NCBI GenBank assembly: GCA_027943335.1
Contig: BSBK01000524.1
Coordinates: 1,339,001-1,403,000 of the forward strand
Length of the DNA stretch: 64,000 nucleotides
Direction of reading: 5' to 3'
DNA from: Chamaecyparis obtusa
Lineage: Eukaryota; Streptophyta; Pinopsida; Cupressales; Cupressaceae
This document shows, in pieces, positions 22,560-34,736 of this stretch. Each line of letters starts with the position of its first letter. Positions within the stretch are counted from its first letter, which is position 1. The notes below the pieces were generated by a model. It worked only from the letters and a program-made list of their open reading frames with translations. It was not told where the DNA came from and did not search any database. A program made the position numbers and the translations under genes.

Positions 22560-24245
22560 AACTTGGGGGAGATGGGCTTCAGGTACTTGCTACAGATGCC
22601 CCATATTCAAGTAGATCATGGGTTATTGATAGCACTAGCTGAGAGGTGGCATAGTGAGCACAACACCTTTCACTTGCCAACTGGAGAGGCTACGATTACC
22701 TTGGAGGATGTCTATTGGATCCTTTGAGTGCCTAGCCATGGAGATCCAGTGAGTATAATCATGTTTATAGATATTCATAGATGTAAAGTTTCCATATGAT
22801 AGAAACTGACATGATTGTTTATTGGCACAAGTATACTACGATCAGAATCCGACTGAGGGATGGTAGATCATGTAGGACATGTTCCAGGATGTCACATTTG
22901 TTGATAGACACCTCAGCTGGGATTGGCTGATGGAGGAGTTCGGCAGGGATTTCTCAGTTTCGTGTATAGTGTGCTCTATAGTAGCACATGCCTTGGTTAC
23001 TAATAAGAGCCAGAGAGGGTTCCCACTAGGTTGGGGTACGTTGGTTGCAGATCTCATAGCACACCGACAATGAATGGCATGGGGCCCAGCCATCCTAGCT
23101 GACATGTACCATGAGCTCCACGAGATTGTTTACAGGGAGAGCAGGACTTGGGAATGCAGTGCTATCTTAGCACAGGTATGGGCATGGGAGCACATCATCA
23201 TTGTGCACCCACATGTGGTGCCGAGGGAGTGGAGATGCCCTATATCTATAGATACACAGGATTCCTGTCATAGCCACATAGCGGGGATGTGACATATTAT
23301 AGGAGACTACTGGATGAGCTCACATCATTTTAGTGGAGACCATACAGGGCTTGTGAGTAGTGGGGTGATCAGGAGCACGAGCTAGGTTACATGTTATGTA
23401 GCTGGCGACTAGTAGGTCGGTACTTTGAGATAGTAGAGCACTTCGTGATCACTCGGGTCTGGAGACAGTTTGGGTGACAATAGAGGGTTCCCACAGAGAC
23501 CACCACCTATGCTTAGGTTAGAGATGAGGAGGGACAGAGATGGCTACTGATGCTAGACTACCAGCAGGCAGTATAGGATACTGTGAATATATGTAGGGAG
23601 CCATGGGACTATCTCCCAGATATGGCAGATGCAGGTGTGGATGCGGCTTATAGGGTAGAGCGGTGGAGGTTTCCATTCCCTTAGTTTATTGTACTTGATG
23701 CACAGCCAGCAGCATAGGGTGATGATGGAGATGATGGAGATGGAGGGGACAGAGGAGGTGGAGGGAGAGTCAGGGAGATAGGACAGGGATCTAGATCAAG
23801 TGGCTGAAAATGGTCATGGAGACAGGGTTCTAAGGATGAGAGGGATGACACGGTGAGACCATCTCACCGATAGGTGGACACTGGGCGGGATCAGTCTGCA
23901 GGGGGAGGAGGAGAGGATCTCAGGGTGAGGATCCAAGTTTTGGAGATAGAGATGTAGCAGTTGCAGATTACTATAGCTGTGAGAGACCAGTAGCTGACTG
24001 ATCTGCGAGCCAAGATAGATTGGCAGGAGAGGGCAACATAGGCCGATGTAGCAAAGATCCGGTGAGAGCACCATGAGCTTCTTATTATCATGGACTCTAC
24101 ATACAGGTTGTACTGGAGGGACAGAGAGTGCCACTCTACTCTCAGAGGGCAGGCATGTCAGGCATGGTACCTGACAGGGCGGCGGCACCACCTCCACCAC
24201 CACGACCACCTCATGATGGGAAGAGTCAAACTTAGGTTTAGGATG
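22560..24245 (+). pseudogene. Antisense plant mobile domain (PMD) gene inside element C, with intron
   Basis: On the strand opposite to C's own genes, exon 1 reads LLIALAERWHSEHNTFHLPT then GEATITLEDVYWIL and GDP, ending at a GTGAGT donor at 22,749. An intron of about 80 bp ends with an AG at about 22,831. Exon 2 reads VYYDQNP, DWLMEEFGRDFS, GPAILADMYHEL and AQVWAWEHIIIVHPHV. Further on come VITRVWRQFG and an acidic, Gly-rich tail. ALAERW, the TITLEDV block and the WAWE block are typical of PMD (MAIL1/MAIN-like) proteins, which occur both as host nuclear proteins and inside plant transposons. At least eight stops break it (for example after YWIL, and in EGW*IM*DM). It is a dead passenger of C. 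Confidence 0.78.
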
Positions 24246-24299
24246 ATAGATGTATAGAGACATATCCTGGGACATTATCCAGATTTTGGATCCCACATT

Positions 24300-25835
24300 G
24301 TATTTGTATCATGACATTTATATATATGAGATTTACTAGATTTGTGATATATCTTGTGTACTTGTCCCACTTGTGATGGATGTTTCAATTTTATATTATC
24401 TTGTGATATTTCTCAAAATGTATGATATATATGCTCATGTATAATCTCTCTCTTAGATGTATGTTTAGTTCTCATGTTTATGATATAGACTCATATTTTT
24501 AAAAAATGATCTCTTTGATAAAGATATGATGATAAGATTAACCCCTTGTGATGATAGGAAAAGGATGTGATGTGAAAGATAAGGAGTGAAAGACATGATT
24601 GATAAAAAATGAAAGGTGAGCGCAGTTGACCGACAAGTCCATGAAAGATGAAGGAGAGCTCTCTCCATATGCAAGATGCAAAACTAATCTAACATGAACC
24701 TAGAAATGCAAGCTACTATGAAAGTGGTTTACTTGCAAGGTCACAAAGCTTTTAGACTCTAATATTCATCATCGAGCGTTATTGGTAGCATTGCAAGATC
24801 ATACAATACACACTAGTATAACTATGTGAATTTGAATATGATCTATATCAGATAGATATGTGGAAATCCCACCTAAGCATCAAAGACATATAAGTCAAGA
24901 TGACTAGTATAGTGAGATTTCCTAAGTTTAATATGACAAGATTATACTCACATCGAGACACAAGGAAAGTCAAGATGACTATAAGTATGCACTTGTGAAA
25001 AATAGTCAAGGATAATACCATGTAGACACTAATGTCAAGTGGAACAAGCATAAATGCTAATGACAGTTAGGACCAACAAAATATACCCACAAGCAGAAAA
25101 AGCAATAAAACATGTCCACATGCCCCTAGTCTTCTAGCTCGGCATCATCAAAAACTATTAGGGAGAGAACACTCATCAAAGAAATCATCATAGACAACAC
25201 ACAAAGAAATAAAGTCAAACAAGTCTTAGTGAGTCAAGTGTTTAAGTGTGTGTGTGTAGGTCATAGAGTCAAACTTTGAGTATCACATCTACCAGTGGAA
25301 AATATCATATCATGCTAGACTGCGGGTAAGATATCTGATAAGTGTTGAGAAACACTTGATGCTAGGGTAGTGTTGAAAAACATAGTTGGGGTGGTGTTGA
25401 AAAACACCATTTGCAAGATGTCCTAAAGACCAACACATCCTAGAGACCAAAGCTAACACAGTTATGCCCCCTAGGCAAAGACAAAGACCAATTCCAAACC
25501 AAGGCAACAAGGTCAAGGCATGATGGAGAAAGGCTCAGTGTTGAGGACGAGTGCTAAGAAACAAGGGTGCAAAGGCCTCAAGTAGCACCTGTGTCCAGGT
25601 TTTTGACACTTGGAGATTGTTGATTTTTTCAATTTTTTTGTATTTTTGCTACCAAGGCACCTGTTTCTAGGTTTTCACCAAGGCACTTTTTCTATTTTTT
25701 TGAATTTTTTGCATTTTTTGATTTTTTTGTATTTTTTAGGACTTTATATGCTTTTTAGGATTTTTTCAGCATCATATATATATTTTTTTGAAATTTTTTG
25801 AGGATTAATAAATATGTACAAGGGATGCCCCCAGA
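24300..25835. other. Non-coding stretch between PMD gene and pol of element C
   Basis: It is AT-rich with no coding motif. A region with repeated GTGTTGAAAAACA words lies at 25,340-25,410, and T-rich tracts occupy 25,610-25,800. It is probably the 3' untranslated region of C. Confidence 0.5.
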
Positions 25836-25837
25836 CA

Positions 25838-27241
25838 GAACAGGCATCATGGATAGAACTTCTTCAGGTGCAAGACATTGATAGGATCAGGGAGTTGCTC
25901 TCCCTCTGGATTAGATAGTAAATAAGCACCTATCCCAAAAGTAGTAGTAATGATGTATGGTCCAAGCCAATTAGGTTTGAATTTCCCCTTTTGCTCTCTA
26001 TGTTGTTGGTTCTTAGGGTTTTCTCATAAAATAAGATCTCCCACTTGAAATTATCTAGGGTGAACCTTATTATTGAATGCTTTGGACATACACTTTTGGT
26101 AAACCCTCATGTGAACAAATGATGCTTTACACTTTTCATCGAGAAGTTCTAGTTCTTGGAGCCTCATGGTGCGGTAGTCTTCATCTGTCACTAGACCTTT
26201 AAGGGAAACTCTAAGTGAAGGAATCTCCACCTCTAAAGGTAACACTACTTCAGCACCATAAGTGAGGGAAAAATAAGTAGCCCCTATTGGAGTATGAATA
26301 CTCATTCTATAGACCCACAAGGCCAGATTTATCTGTAGATGCCAATCTCTACCATTCTTGTTAACTATTCTATGGAGAATTTTGAGAATGGTCTTATTCG
26401 AAGCCTTTGCTTGTCCATTTCCTTGCGGGAAGTAAATGGAGGACCAATGCTATTTTATCTTGAACTTTTTGTAGAGATTTTTAAGGTCCTTGTTTTTAAA
26501 CTAACCTCCATTTTCAATGATTATTTCAAAAGGAAATCCATACCGACAGATGATATGGTTCAAAATAAACAAAGAAACTACCTTGCCTGAGGCAACAGAA
26601 AGTGGGACAGATTCTACCCATTTGGTAAAGTAATCAGTAGCAGTGATAATGAATTTGTGTCCACCTAATGAGTTGGGATGAATCTGCCCAACAAGGTCAA
26701 AGGCCCAGCACTGAAATGGCCAATGAGAAATAGAAGGAATAAGCTCCCTACCTGGAGCATGTATCAGGTTACTGTGTTTTTGACACTTTTCACATGATTT
26801 AGCAAAATCTACTACATCTGTCTGTATGGTAGGCTAATAGTACCCCACCCTAAGTAACCTTCGAGCCATGGCAAGACCATTGGAATGTCCTCCACAAATG
26901 GCCTTGTGAATGTCAGCTAACGCTTGGTCAGATTCATCCTTTTCTAAGCACCTAAGAAGTGTCCCATCTAAACCCCTCCTATACAGATCACCAAAGATAA
27001 GGGTGTGGTGAGAGGCATTTTGGGTGAGGTTTCTTCATTCAGAACGGTTGAAGGTTTCAGGGATAATTCCATCACAAAGGTATGAGTAAATGGCACCATA
27101 GCAGGATGACTCATGGCCAACAAGGGTACAAACAACTTGGCTATCTTGGGAGTCATAGATAGGGTAGCGTAGCTCTTCCACCAGGAATTTGAATATGGAC
27201 TCATGATGTTCTAACTGAAGAAATGAAGCCAATGTAGCCAT
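25838..27241 (-). pseudogene. Integrase of element C
   Basis: Reading on the - strand in broken frames, one sees a zinc-finger region ending CEKCQKH, then HWPFQCWAFDLVGQIHP, GGHKFIITATDYFTKWVE and PFEIIIENGG. PQGNGQAKASNKTILKIL and TPIGATYFSLTYGAEVVLP follow, then EIPSLRVS. The C-terminus reads NWLGPYIITTTFGIGAYLL and DPINVLHLKKFYP before the stop at about 25,838. The Glu of the usual QAE motif is Lys (QAKASNK), and a TAG and frameshifts interrupt the core. Confidence 0.82.
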
Positions 27242-27304
27242 AGCATCATCTTCTTTATTCTCTTCTCTAGGGATTTGTTGAAATGTAACAAAGGTGAAAT
27301 ATCG

Positions 27305-27619
27305 TCACAATGAATCAACCATTTTCTTGTAGGGAACCATTTTTTCATCTTTTGTTTGGTATTCTTCATTAACTTGGTTGACTATCAATTGTGAATCCCC
27401 ATAAATGTGCAGCTCTGTGATTCTCCATTTAATTGTCATTTTTAGTCCATTTGTCAATGCCTCATACTCAACAATGTTATTTGTACATGGGAATAATAGT
27501 TTGTAGGACTTAGGAATGGTGTACCCATGAGGAGAAACAAATAACACTCCTTCTCTTGAACCATTTTTCATGAAAGAGCCATCAAATAACATCTTCCATG
27601 TTCTTGCAGTCATGTACAT
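27305..27619 (-). pseudogene. Second (archaeal-type) RNase H of element C
   Basis: A 104-codon open frame reads TWKMLFDGSFMKNGSREGVL, TNNIVEYEALTNGLKM and LHIYGDSQLIVNQVNEEYQ. The DGS, VEYEAL and GDS motifs carry the three acidic residues of the additional RNase H that marks the Tat lineage. It lies between the first RNase H and integrase, the usual place. Confidence 0.88.
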
Positions 27620-27661
27620 TATGTGCTCATCTAGAAATTCAACTTGAATTGGCGCTTTATC

Positions 27662-28377
27662 TCAAATTGGGAAATCAGACAATTGGTCTGCAATGGCTTG
27701 TCCTTTTATAGCCTTACGCTCAACATACTCTATGTCAAATTTTGATAAGACCATCATCCACTTAGCAAGTCTACCTATGAGAGCAACCTTACCAAGAAAA
27801 TATTTGAGAGGATCAATCTTCACAATGAGGTGTATTGTATGTGCAAGCATGTAATGTCGCAACTTTTGGGAAGCAAACACCACCGCAGGGCAAGATTTTT
27901 CAATACTAGTGTAATTAACCTCATATGACACAAGAGTATGAATGATGTAATATATAGCTCTTTCTTTGCTAGTGTCATTAAGTTGAGCCAACAATGCCCC
28001 CAGGGAAGATTTTTTTGTTGAAAATACAATATGAGTGGTTTTCCTAGGATAGGAGGCATTAAGATTGGAGGATTGGCCAAGTACTATTTGATTTGGTCCA
28101 TGCTTTGCTGAAAATCCTCATTCCAGACACATTTAAACCCTTTGTGCAATGTCTTATTAAAGGGTTGAGCTCTATCAGCCAGTTGTGAAATAAACCTCCT
28201 AATTGATTGAAGGCGTCCTTGAAGACTCCTCATTTGGCTAATGTTTTTGGGAGGCGGCATATCCAATATTGCTTGAACTTTCTCTGGGTTCACCTCTATT
28301 CCTTTGGCTGAAATGATAAATCCTAGGATTTTTCCAGAGGTGACTCCAAATGTGCACTTTTTTGGATTTAATCTCAA
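27662..28377 (-). pseudogene. RT connection and first RNase H of element C
   Basis: MRLNPKKCTFGVTSGKILGF and EVNPEKVQAILDMPPPKNI form the RT thumb. They are followed by RFISQLADRAQPFNKTLHKG and, after a frameshift near 28,000, by ERAIYYIIHTLVSYEVNYT. Then come CPAVVFASQKLRHYMLAH and KYFLGKVALIGRLAKWMM. QAIADQLSDFPI marks the end of the domain. Confidence 0.85.
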
Positions 28378-28383
28378 TTGAAA

Positions 28384-28986
28384 CTACTCCATGTGATCTA
28401 AAATGACTTCTAGATCTCCTAGGTGTGTATCCCTCTTTTTAGATTTTGCCAAGGTGTCATCCACATAATCTTCCATATTCTTATGCATCATGTCATGGAA
28501 GATAGTTGTCATAGCTCTTTGATAAGTAGCTCTTGCATTTTTTAATCCAAATGGCATGAAGTTCCAGCAATAGGTTCCCCATGCACAAGTGAATGCAGTC
28601 TTTTCCTGGTCTTCAGGAGCTATTTTGATTTGATTATACCCAGAAAAAGTGTCCATCAATGAATAGATCTCATAACCTGCGGTCATGTCCACTATCATGT
28701 CTATGTTTGGAAGTGGAAAATCATTCTTTGGGTATGCTTTATTAAGATCCCTAAAATCTATGTAGACGCGAATGGACTTGTCATGTTTTGAAATTGGTAC
28801 AATATTGGATATCCATTCAGCATAATCAATGGCTCTTATAAATCCTGCACTAAGGAGTTTTTCTAATTCAGCTTTGACAAGAAGAGCTATGTGAGGATGC
28901 ATTTTCCTCAATTTTTTTTTTACTATTTTGATACCTAGAGCTATAGACAAGTGATGCATAATGGGATTAGTGTCCAACCCTGGCAT
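28384..28986 (-). CDS. Reverse transcriptase palm and fingers of element C
   Basis: A 200-codon uninterrupted frame holds HIALLVKAELEKLLSAGFI, VYIDFRDLNKAYPKNDFPLP and YSLMDTFSGYNQIKIAPEDQ. The CWNFMPFGLKNARATYQRAM and YVDDTLAKSKKR blocks follow. The catalytic YVDD is intact, and the ETLN-type Tat wording (FGLKNA, GYNQI) supports the lineage call. It is one open segment of a polyprotein that is broken on both sides: a stop at about 28,382 ends it, and another lies just before 29,023. Confidence 0.88.
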   Translation of the reverse strand: MPGLDTNPIMHHLSIALGIKIVKKKLRKMHPHIALLVKAELEKLLSAGFIRAIDYAEWISNIVPISKHDKSIRVYIDFRDLNKAYPKNDFPLPNIDMIVDMTAGYEIYSLMDTFSGYNQIKIAPEDQEKTAFTCAWGTYCWNFMPFGLKNARATYQRAMTTIFHDMMHKNMEDYVDDTLAKSKKRDTHLGDLEVILDHME

Positions 28987-29022
28987 GTCTGAGTAAGTCC
29001 AAGAAAAATTAATCTTCTTGGT

Positions 29023-30519
29023 CTATAGGAACTTGGTATATGATTCTTTTTCTTGTATTGATAGAGACTGAGCTAAATGCACTATTTGTGGAGCCTCTTC
29101 TATATTCAAATTAACTGGATGTGTAGGCTCAACAAGCACTGAAGATCTGTCCTGAAAGTAACTTGGGAGATGATCAAGTACCTCATCCTTACGTGCCTCA
29201 AAGAGGTTTTCACCCTCAGATATGTCCTTTATTTTTACTTTTTTAGGTTCTGACACCACCACACAGTGGTTTTTGCCATCAGAACTCTTTTTCTTTTTTT
29301 CTTTTTTTTTCATTTTGTGACTAAGGTACTTGATATCTAGGTCTGTTACGCTTGTAGTTGGTTTGTTGGTGGAAGAGACTATGGGCTCAAGGGCATTTAG
29401 GTAACATGCTATCTCATAGTCATTCTGGAAGGTTAAGAGCTGAGGCTCTTGATAGCGTTGAGGCCAATCAATTAAGTGGGGATTAGCAAGGGGTAGGTCA
29501 ATGATGGGTTCAATGTTGTGTATGCAAATGGTATCATCTCTGGTGATTACAAAGTTAGGGTTTGTCAAATATTCCTCTAAGGTACCCAAATCAAGACTTA
29601 TCCTATGAAGCAAAGTATCATCCACTAAAGAGACTCATGGATTCCAATCCTCTAATCCTACACTAGACTTGTTAGCTACCTCAGGTTGGGAACCATATGT
29701 ATGAACAACATCAATGTCAAAGTCAACTGTAGAAGAATCAGAGAGAGATTCCCACTCATACTCATGTGAGTCTGTATCTGAATCTCAGTTGGGATGTTTA
29801 CACCAAGCATATTTATGACATCTAGATGTGGAAGACCCAATGTCACCAAGGGTAACACCTTCTTGAATTCCATTTGTGTATTGATGTTCTTGAATAGGAT
29901 TCTCATCATGGTCTTCAATAATGAACTCTTCTTGTTCTAGGTCTGAAATTGCTGGATTGGCAACTGGAGTATCTGAATCTCCCCAAAGGAGAGTGGTGGA
30001 AGGGACCCAATCTTCACACCTATCTTGTTGATTTTGAAAATTGGGTATGTAGCTTAATTCATCATCACTATCCATCGTAACAAGGATAGGAGTAGTTTTC
30101 TTGTCATGACTTTCAAAACCTAGGCCAACCGTCTTCTTAGACCCGCGTCCAAAAAGAGCATGATTGAGTGGTTCAACCTTAGCATCTAATCTATGACTAA
30201 GAGGACCATGACCTGGGTAACCCATATTTTTGACCAAAGTGTATCCTCTCCCATAAGCCTTAGGAGATGGAGAGAAATTTTCATTATGCTTATATTTTTC
30301 CTCTTTGTAAATCCAATCTCTAACAGCCACCTCTTCTTTTTCATCTTGTATGGGCACTGAGGACTCTACAAATGTACCAAATAGATTCATGGCTGAAGAT
30401 GAAGGACGTGTCTCTTGTGAGGGTTTTCCATAGGATCTAGGTGAGACTGGTAGTTTAGTAAAGGAGTCAACTTGATACCCCCCATACCAAGGTCTATGAA
30501 CTTGAACTGATTCTTGCAT
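29023..30519 (-). pseudogene. Linker between protease and RT of element C
   Basis: Two long frames are joined imperfectly near 29,640-29,790. The first carries GRGYTLVKNMGYPGHGPLSH and EDWVPSTTLLWGDSDTPV. The second carries DDTICIHNIEPIIDLPL, a Lys-rich block (KKKEKKKKSSDGK) and VNLNIEEAPQIVHLAQSLS. Long linkers of this type occur between protease and RT in Tat elements. I recognise no separate domain. Confidence 0.65.
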
Positions 30520-30628
30520 TGAGCTAGAGTTGCATCAAAATCCTTTTCTTCTCTGTTGAGAGGAACATGAGTCTCCACTGAAATTGCATTTACAAATAAT
30601 GTGCTATCCTCGGGTATACAAACTTTTA

Positions 30629-30952
30629 CTACTTAACACATTGGTGGTAGGTGGATGGCACCGCTTGCATGTCATGGATCCATGGTCTACCAAGTAGGAT
30701 ATTACATGCTAGAGGACTAGCGTCAACAATTTGGAATAAAATGTCCTTTTCAACAGGGCCAATCCTGACAGGAAGGATGGCCAACCCTTCAAAACTTCTC
30801 TCTACTTCATCATAGGCTTTAATAGTAATTTTCTTTCGGGTATCAATAACTTGCTCAAAATAACCCAGTATCTTCAACAGACTCAAAGAACAAATGTTGA
30901 GCCTAGCACCCCCATCAATCAACACATGCCTGACACGGGTCTTGTGAATCAT
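30629..30952 (-). pseudogene. Aspartic protease of element C
   Basis: VRHVLIDGGARLNICSLSLL carries the active-site Asp as D-G-G-A in place of D-S/T-G. FEGLAILPVRIGPVEKDILF and NILLGRPWIHDMQAVPSTYH follow, typical for a Tat retropepsin. Because the triad residue after Asp is Gly, activity is doubtful. Confidence 0.8.
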
Positions 30953-31009
30953 GACTTTGATATGAAGGGAAAGATTATGTGGATGGCTCAGAGCTTTGTC
31001 ATCTTCTTC

Positions 31010-32754
31010 TTAGAATGTTAGGTAATGAGGGCTGGAAAGGTGGTTAACCATGTTCTGGAATTGGTCAACATCTATGTTTTTAGGAAAATTGGCTACACGC
31101 AAAGCATCCTCAAGGATACGCTTATGTCTTGGAGAAAATTCCAAGAGTTCAAAGATTGAGATTTGAGTTGGCATTCTTTGTAACTGTTCAACAAGATTAT
31201 AGCTCATTTCAAGGTTGACTTTTGATTTGGTGGTGACATTCTTAGATGTCACTTTTTGGGGTTTGATGGACTGGTTGGAACTAGGACCTCTAATCACCAT
31301 AGGACCTTGACTTTGGCTTCTAGTGATAGCGTTGAGAGTGTGGGATGACCTTTGAGAGTGAGGACCCCTAAGCACCACCATAGGTTCTTCATCAAATATA
31401 GGAGGAGAGCCCACATCATAACCATAAGGATCTTTGTCTCTCATCATGTTGACACTTTCCTCGACAATCTCAAGCATATTGACCACATTTTTTGCACTTG
31501 TGTAGGTATAGTTGATTTCAGCCTTGCCACTCTTGGGTTTAGAGGTTTCCCCCTTTTCATATTTGGGCAAAGGCTCTTTGAATGCCTTATGGTCTGCATT
31601 GGTATTCAACCCATCAATCTGAAGTTTGCCACTTTCAGTAAGATCCTGAATAAGGTGTTTAAGTTTCCAGAAATGCTTGATGTCATGTCCAATGTCATTG
31701 TGGAATTTACAGAAATCTTTTTCATTCCACCAATGTGGCTTAACGTCAGGTATGTGGAAATTTTTTGGATCTTGTAGTTGTGCAAGGTTATTGGCAATAA
31801 GCATCTTGAAAACATCCTCATAGGAGTCACCCAATTTAGAAAATTTTTGCCTCTCCTTTTTAGGCTTATCCTGGTACTTTGGTTTATGCTCTTGTTGGTT
31901 GGAGGATGTGTTGAGCTTCATAGCTTGGACTTCACTAGACAAATGGAGGACTCCTTGATCCTTGGGTTGGGAAGATTCCACAACTCCATCATTGACTACT
32001 TGCTTATTCCTTTTCCGGTGCGAGTGTTTGCCTTTGTCCTTATTAGCATTGTTAGTATTCTGACCATTATTGTTATTGCTATGTTTGGTCAAAATGCCTT
32101 GCTCCTTCAAGACATCCTCAATTTGACATGCGGTTTCAACCATAGTTTCAAAGGAGTCAAAGACCATCTTCCAAACCTCATACCCCATTTCAAGCACCAA
32201 ATTGCTAACAATGATATTAATCCTTTCATGCTCAGGAATAGTCCTAGAATAGTGAGAGCACAACCACCTTTGTAAAAAGGTAACAAAGAATTCCCCTTGG
32301 TTCTACTTCCAATTGCACAAGTCTAACATAGTGACTGATCTTGACAAGTTGTATGCAAAATGTTGAACAAATCTGTGGACAAGTTCCTTGAAAATAACCA
32401 CTGCATGACTGGGCCCTTGAGGCTCCTTGGAAATAATCTCATGACATAGGAGTCATCTTGGTGAAACTCAAAACTCATGATGTAGAATTGACGCACATGA
32501 TCATGTGGGTCACCATTGCTGTCATACTTGTCATACTAGGGGATTTTAACTTTCCTAGGAAAATTCATCATACTCACACTTATGTCGAAAGGATTGGGAC
32601 AAATAGCATCAAGTGAAAAGGAACTTTTAGGTGCCAACCCTTTTTCCATCATACACTTTAGTTTCTTGATCTCCTCTTCTTGAGAGGGTCCTTTTTTCTT
32701 GATTCTTCTATCCACATCAAAGTTGTAAGGGACTCTGGCACCCTTGTTAATCAA
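31010..32754 (-). pseudogene. Gag capsid and nucleocapsid region of element C
   Basis: From 32,754 the frame reads YDSNGDPHDHVRQFYIMSFE and DDSYVMRLFPRSLKGPVMQW, the retrotransposon gag core, with stops near 32,535 and a frameshift before 32,263. The 417-codon open frame 31,010-32,263 follows, with a Lys/Gln-rich region and a Cys/His segment (DFCKFHNDIGHDIKHFWKLK, then HLIQDLTESGKL). That segment stands in for the zinc knuckle in many Tat Gag proteins. The C-terminal part has MPTQISIFELLEFSPRHKRI, a motif before the protease. Confidence 0.82.
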
Positions 32755-32928
32755 GCTCTATAGGAACCTATCCTTGTTTTGATCAAGATACTTCTCCACA
32801 TATTGTTGGAATAGTGGCTCTTGTTGCATTCTCATAAAATCTTGATCATCAAAACTTGCACTACTTCCTCCATGTTGAGAGCCATGATGAGCTCATTGGG
32901 AGGGTTGTCTCGAGTTCCTGGGAGGTGT

Positions 32929-33594
32929 TCATCTCCTATGTTGTGAAATCCTCCTTCCTCTAGGACTAGGAGATCTTGAAGGGGTCCTTGACCACCTTCT
33001 ACTTATTGGGGTTCTTGAGGGAGTAGATGGTGGAGATTTGTCTCCACTGTCGGAACCCCTATTGTTGAATTGGTCATTGAGTTGTTGGGCTAAAAGCATA
33101 TCTTGTTCCTCTTGGAATGCTTTTCTTTTCAACTCTAACAAGACTTGTTGTTCTATCGCTAGGTGTCTAAACATTTCTTCTTTAGCGGCTTGTTCATCCA
33201 AAAAGGCATTCTTTTCATGCTCAATTCTTTTAAGCCTTTCATTTGAATATCTTGAGGTTGTTTTGAGTAGAGAGTTGGGTCTTGAATGTTTAAACAAGTC
33301 ATTAGTAAATGTTTCATTTACATGAGCATCACCAGATTCATTGTTTTGGTCTTCATGTTGTGACCGTGCATCTTGGTGAGCTTGCCCATAATGTCTTTTA
33401 GCTCTTTGATGGGCATCTAAATATCTTGAGTTAATAGGAGGTGATTCAGGTTGATTGTCATCACCAAATATCATGTTATCCCTATGTCTTTGGAAAATAC
33501 CATCAAGATTTTGATCCATCACTTCTCTCTCCTTTCTAGTCGTGGTGTAGCTCATGTCCATATCTAATTGAGAAGGTGATAAAGAGGTACTCAA
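32929..33594 (-). CDS. Gag N-terminal frame of element C with Arg/Ser-rich tail
   Basis: A 221-codon frame starts at MSTSLSPSQLDMDMSYTT. Residues 110-170 are strongly charged and likely coiled-coil (RLKRIEHEKNAFLDEQAAKE, LLELKRKAFQEEQDMLLAQQ). The end is Arg/Ser/Pro-rich (SRTPISRRWSRTPSRSPSPR), resembling SR-protein tails. It lies just upstream of the gag core on the same strand, separated by a stop and about 175 bp. It is either the N-terminus of gag or a separate small frame, and I recognise no named domain. Confidence 0.65.
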   Translation of the reverse strand: MSTSLSPSQLDMDMSYTTTRKEREVMDQNLDGIFQRHRDNMIFGDDNQPESPPINSRYLDAHQRAKRHYGQAHQDARSQHEDQNNESGDAHVNETFTNDLFKHSRPNSLLKTTSRYSNERLKRIEHEKNAFLDEQAAKEEMFRHLAIEQQVLLELKRKAFQEEQDMLLAQQLNDQFNNRGSDSGDKSPPSTPSRTPISRRWSRTPSRSPSPRGRRISQHRR

Positions 33595-33599
33595 CTCAC

Positions 33600-34731
33600 T
33601 AGGATTTCTCTTTGGGTCAAACCAAGCTTTAGACTCACTCCTAGGTGATTGATCAAAGATGAGTTTCTTTCCCTTTCGCTTTTGACAAGTTTGGACTAAG
33701 GGTAACTGAACAAAGACAACTTGAGGTCATTTTCCTTCACTAACTTGGTACCTTGTCGTAACCAACATGAAATAAAAAGACCCTTGGTGATAAGATGACC
33801 TTACGAAACATCAATACCAAACTAGGATAGTAAAAGTGTTCAATTATCCAAAAAAGAGATGGTGAGATAGAAAGCCGCAAAAGGTGTAAATCAACACTGC
33901 CACAGAGGCGTATAATAAAAGGATGAGTATCCTAACACATATGGACTAGGAGGATGGATTTAACCAAATATATTTGAAATTGAAATTGAATTTTTATGGA
34001 AGTGAATTTGGACAAAAGAGTACTGAAACTCTCCAAGTGTGTTACTAAAGAATCTCAAGGTGTACTTTTTCAACAAGGATGATTCCTAACTTATTGATGC
34101 CAAGAAAGACTACTTTGTAAAATAAGAGAACACTAATTCAAGGGGTCTAAAAATAGGAACCCAAGGTACAAATAGATTTCTAACAGTAGAGTAAGTCACC
34201 TACTAAAATCTGGTCGACTAAGGAAAGACTAAAAATTGCATAAACTAGATAGACAACAAAAAGACTCTATGCGACAGTTTCCAGGAAAACAGTACAATAG
34301 TTTCTGACTAGGTGATATTTCACAGGAAGCAGTGCGATAGTTTCCAGGCAGCCTGTGTGATACTTTCTAGGCAAGCAGTGTGATAGTTTTGCAATAACGA
34401 ACTATCACATGATAAATCTCAGAATAGTGTGCAGTAAAGTTTCAGAATTGTATGACTCTTGACCAGTGAATGTTAAAAATCTCAGTTTTAAGGGCAATTT
34501 GGTCAAAGTTTTAATCTAAAGGTTGGATTTTTCAATTTCAAGCACAGCACTAGCAGTAATTAGACAAGTTTGCAAATAGTAGGTGATCAAACATGTCATA
34601 AAACACTTGCACAAAGGAAAAAGCAACTTTGCCAAGACAAGCAATTGTGATATCAAAGCAATAAAGTCCTATGAATGCTACCGTGAAGTTTGATATTTAA
34701 GAACGTTTACACGGGTAGATCATAGCGAGAA
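33600..34731. other. 5' leader of element C, inner part
   Basis: This non-coding stretch lies between the gag start and the G insertion. It carries the GTGCGATAGTTTCC repeat array listed separately. The stretch 41,378-42,771 continues it on the other side of G. Confidence 0.6.
34268..34400 (+). repeat. GTGCGATAGTTTCCAGG repeat array, 22-23 bp spacing
   Basis: About six degenerate units follow each other: TGCGACAGTTTCCAGG, GTACAATAGTTTCTGAC, GGTGATATTTCACAGG, GTGCGATAGTTTCCAGG, GTGTGATACTTTCTAGG and GTGTGATAGTTTTGC. Related words occur at 22,108-22,350 and 42,478-42,690. Confidence 0.75.
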
Positions 34732-34736
34732 CACTT

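Noticed and set aside
31352..31777. 141-codon + strand frame, also 31,778-32,275.
   Set aside because: Both are antisense shadows of the gag frame of element C.
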